Assembly (NCBI GenBank): GCA_903902325.1
Contig: CAIUUO010000160.1
Location: forward strand, 1 to 33,917
DNA length: 33,917 nt
Direction: 5' to 3'
From: an uncultured Bacteroidia bacterium
GTDB lineage: Bacteria; Bacteroidota; Bacteroidia; Bacteroidales; Prolixibacteraceae
Below, piece after piece: positions 33,151 through 33,917 of the stretch (positions are counted from its first letter, which is position 1; each line of letters starts with the position of its first letter). Under the pieces are notes generated by a model. That model was not told the origin of the DNA, did not search any database, and saw only the letters and a program-made list of their open reading frames with translations. A program made the position numbers and the translations under genes.

Positions 33151-33917
33151 TTACAGTCTTTCAATAATCTCAGTTCTTACCAATTCATAAGCTTCTTCCT
33201 GATTGTATTTTTCATCAGGCCGGATTAATGCTGCCGTATCTCCAAGAAATTCAGCATCCTGCATTTTTGCATCCATATTTTGAATAAACTGCTTTTTAGA
33301 TGGAAGTTGATTTACTACAAACTCCATATACTTCTGATAGAATTGAATTATTGCTTGCTTGTCCAATTCTGAAACTTGAATTAAAGCTTTGTATATGTCG
33401 TAAAGATCCCGTCCTTTTCTACGTTGATACAATGCACGAAGCTTTGTTCCTAATAATTCTTCGAGCCTATAATAAGTAATATTACATGAACCTGTAAACC
33501 ATGATGATTTTATCTCAAATGGGAACTTCTGGTATTCCAATATGGAGAAATGCTCCCTGCAATTAATTTCTACTTTTATCCTCAAAGGTAGCACTGGTGG
33601 AAATTCGGAATCAAAACGAAACTTGATTGTATTGTTGCTTTTTCGTGGATCGACAACAGACTTTGTATCAATAAAACTTAGCTGTTCTTGTAACCGTTGA
33701 ATGGTTTCTTTTATGGGTTCAGGTCTTATCTGTACCAGATCAATATCTTCAGAAAACTTATCACAACTCGTGATAAGTTTTCTTATCAGAAGTAAATCGT
33801 TATCCAAAGTGTATTTACAAATGAGATTGCTAATCAGTAATTTATCTCATTTTCTTTTTAAAACTGCTTTGGATAACGATATTGATTATTTTGCAAAATT
33901 CTTGAGCCATTCCCTGA
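33151..33917 (-). pseudogene. AbiEii-type nucleotidyltransferase, decayed 5' part
   Basis: An open stretch of 218 codons (33807-33151, beginning with TTG) encodes the greater part of an AbiEii/DUF1814-type nucleotidyltransferase: FSEDIDLVQIRPEPI (Asp21, Asp23), LRIKVEINCREHF, and ELLGTKLRALYQRRKGRDLYDIYKA. The essential GG(T/S) motif that should lie before FSEDID is missing, as if about 20 codons were deleted after LLLIRK. Upstream in the same frame REWLKNFAK resembles the family N-terminus, but it is followed by stops at 33886-33888 (TAA) and 33847-33849 (TGA). The gene therefore looks inactive. It belongs to a different subfamily from the AbiEii at 20175. Whether an antitoxin gene lies beyond the window cannot be seen. 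Confidence 0.7.
33796..33880. repeat. 14-bp perfect inverted repeat in the AbiEii remnant
   Basis: ATCGTTATCCAAAG (33796-33809) and CTTTGGATAACGAT (33867-33880) are exact reverse complements separated by 57 bp. The right-to-left reading of the first arm encodes the DND residues at the start of the open part of the nucleotidyltransferase remnant. The arrangement may reflect a local inverted duplication or inversion that damaged the gene. Confidence 0.6.

Overview
The window comes from a member of the Bacteroidota. The evidence is a SusC/SusD pair, an ECF sigma/FecR pair paired with an STN-bearing SusC, A-rich start regions without strong Shine-Dalgarno sites, and several TAnnTTTG-type -7 boxes. 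A Bacteroidales/Marinilabiliales-type environmental or gut organism is plausible, but I cannot name a genus.

Layout. (1) 1-~105: the end of an IS21-type insertion sequence, seen as four 24-bp terminal repeats, cuts into a corA magnesium transporter gene of which only the C-terminal ~205 codons remain (90-731). (2) 849-18840, all on the minus strand: a polysaccharide utilisation locus (PUL). In transcription order it has an ECF sigma factor, a FecR-type anti-sigma factor, SusC, SusD, a clan GH-D-like secreted protein, a DUF362 membrane protein, a secreted beta-propeller, a GH115-like alpha-glucuronidase, a second GH-D-like protein and a GH97 enzyme with retaining (alpha-galactosidase-type) catalytic residues. 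Glycan import through SusCD would signal through FecR to release the sigma factor. The exo-enzymes point to a glycan carrying alpha-galactose and glucuronic acid. (3) 19085-26435: low-GC accessory modules. These are an MNT/HEPN toxin-antitoxin pair, an AbiEi-like/AbiEii type IV toxin-antitoxin pair, an unrecognised HTH plus coiled-coil gene pair, and a divergent pair of an alpha/beta-hydrolase-like protein and a membrane LytTR regulator. (4) 26987-32745: a visibly more GC-rich tripartite RND efflux operon (TolC, lipoprotein adaptor, HAE1-type pump). (5) 33151-33917: a decayed second AbiEii-type nucleotidyltransferase running off the right edge.

The most unusual structure is a repeat family that punctuates the window. 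Five copies (about 752-813, 19806-20114, 23855-24080, 26461-26627, 32830-33052) all lie on the plus strand, and each sits directly downstream of a plus-strand gene. The best copies contain a degraded 3' part of a methionine-type (CAT anticodon) tRNA, then a strong intrinsic terminator hairpin, bordered on both sides by short CGCCAGG direct repeats and, on the left, by ACCAGTG repeats. Most copies end in a TTCGTTTAAA/TTTAAACGAA palindrome. The arrangement looks like recombinase attachment sites separating gene modules, with no integrase gene in view. A simpler alternative is a dispersed terminator repeat that accumulates in convergent intergenic regions.
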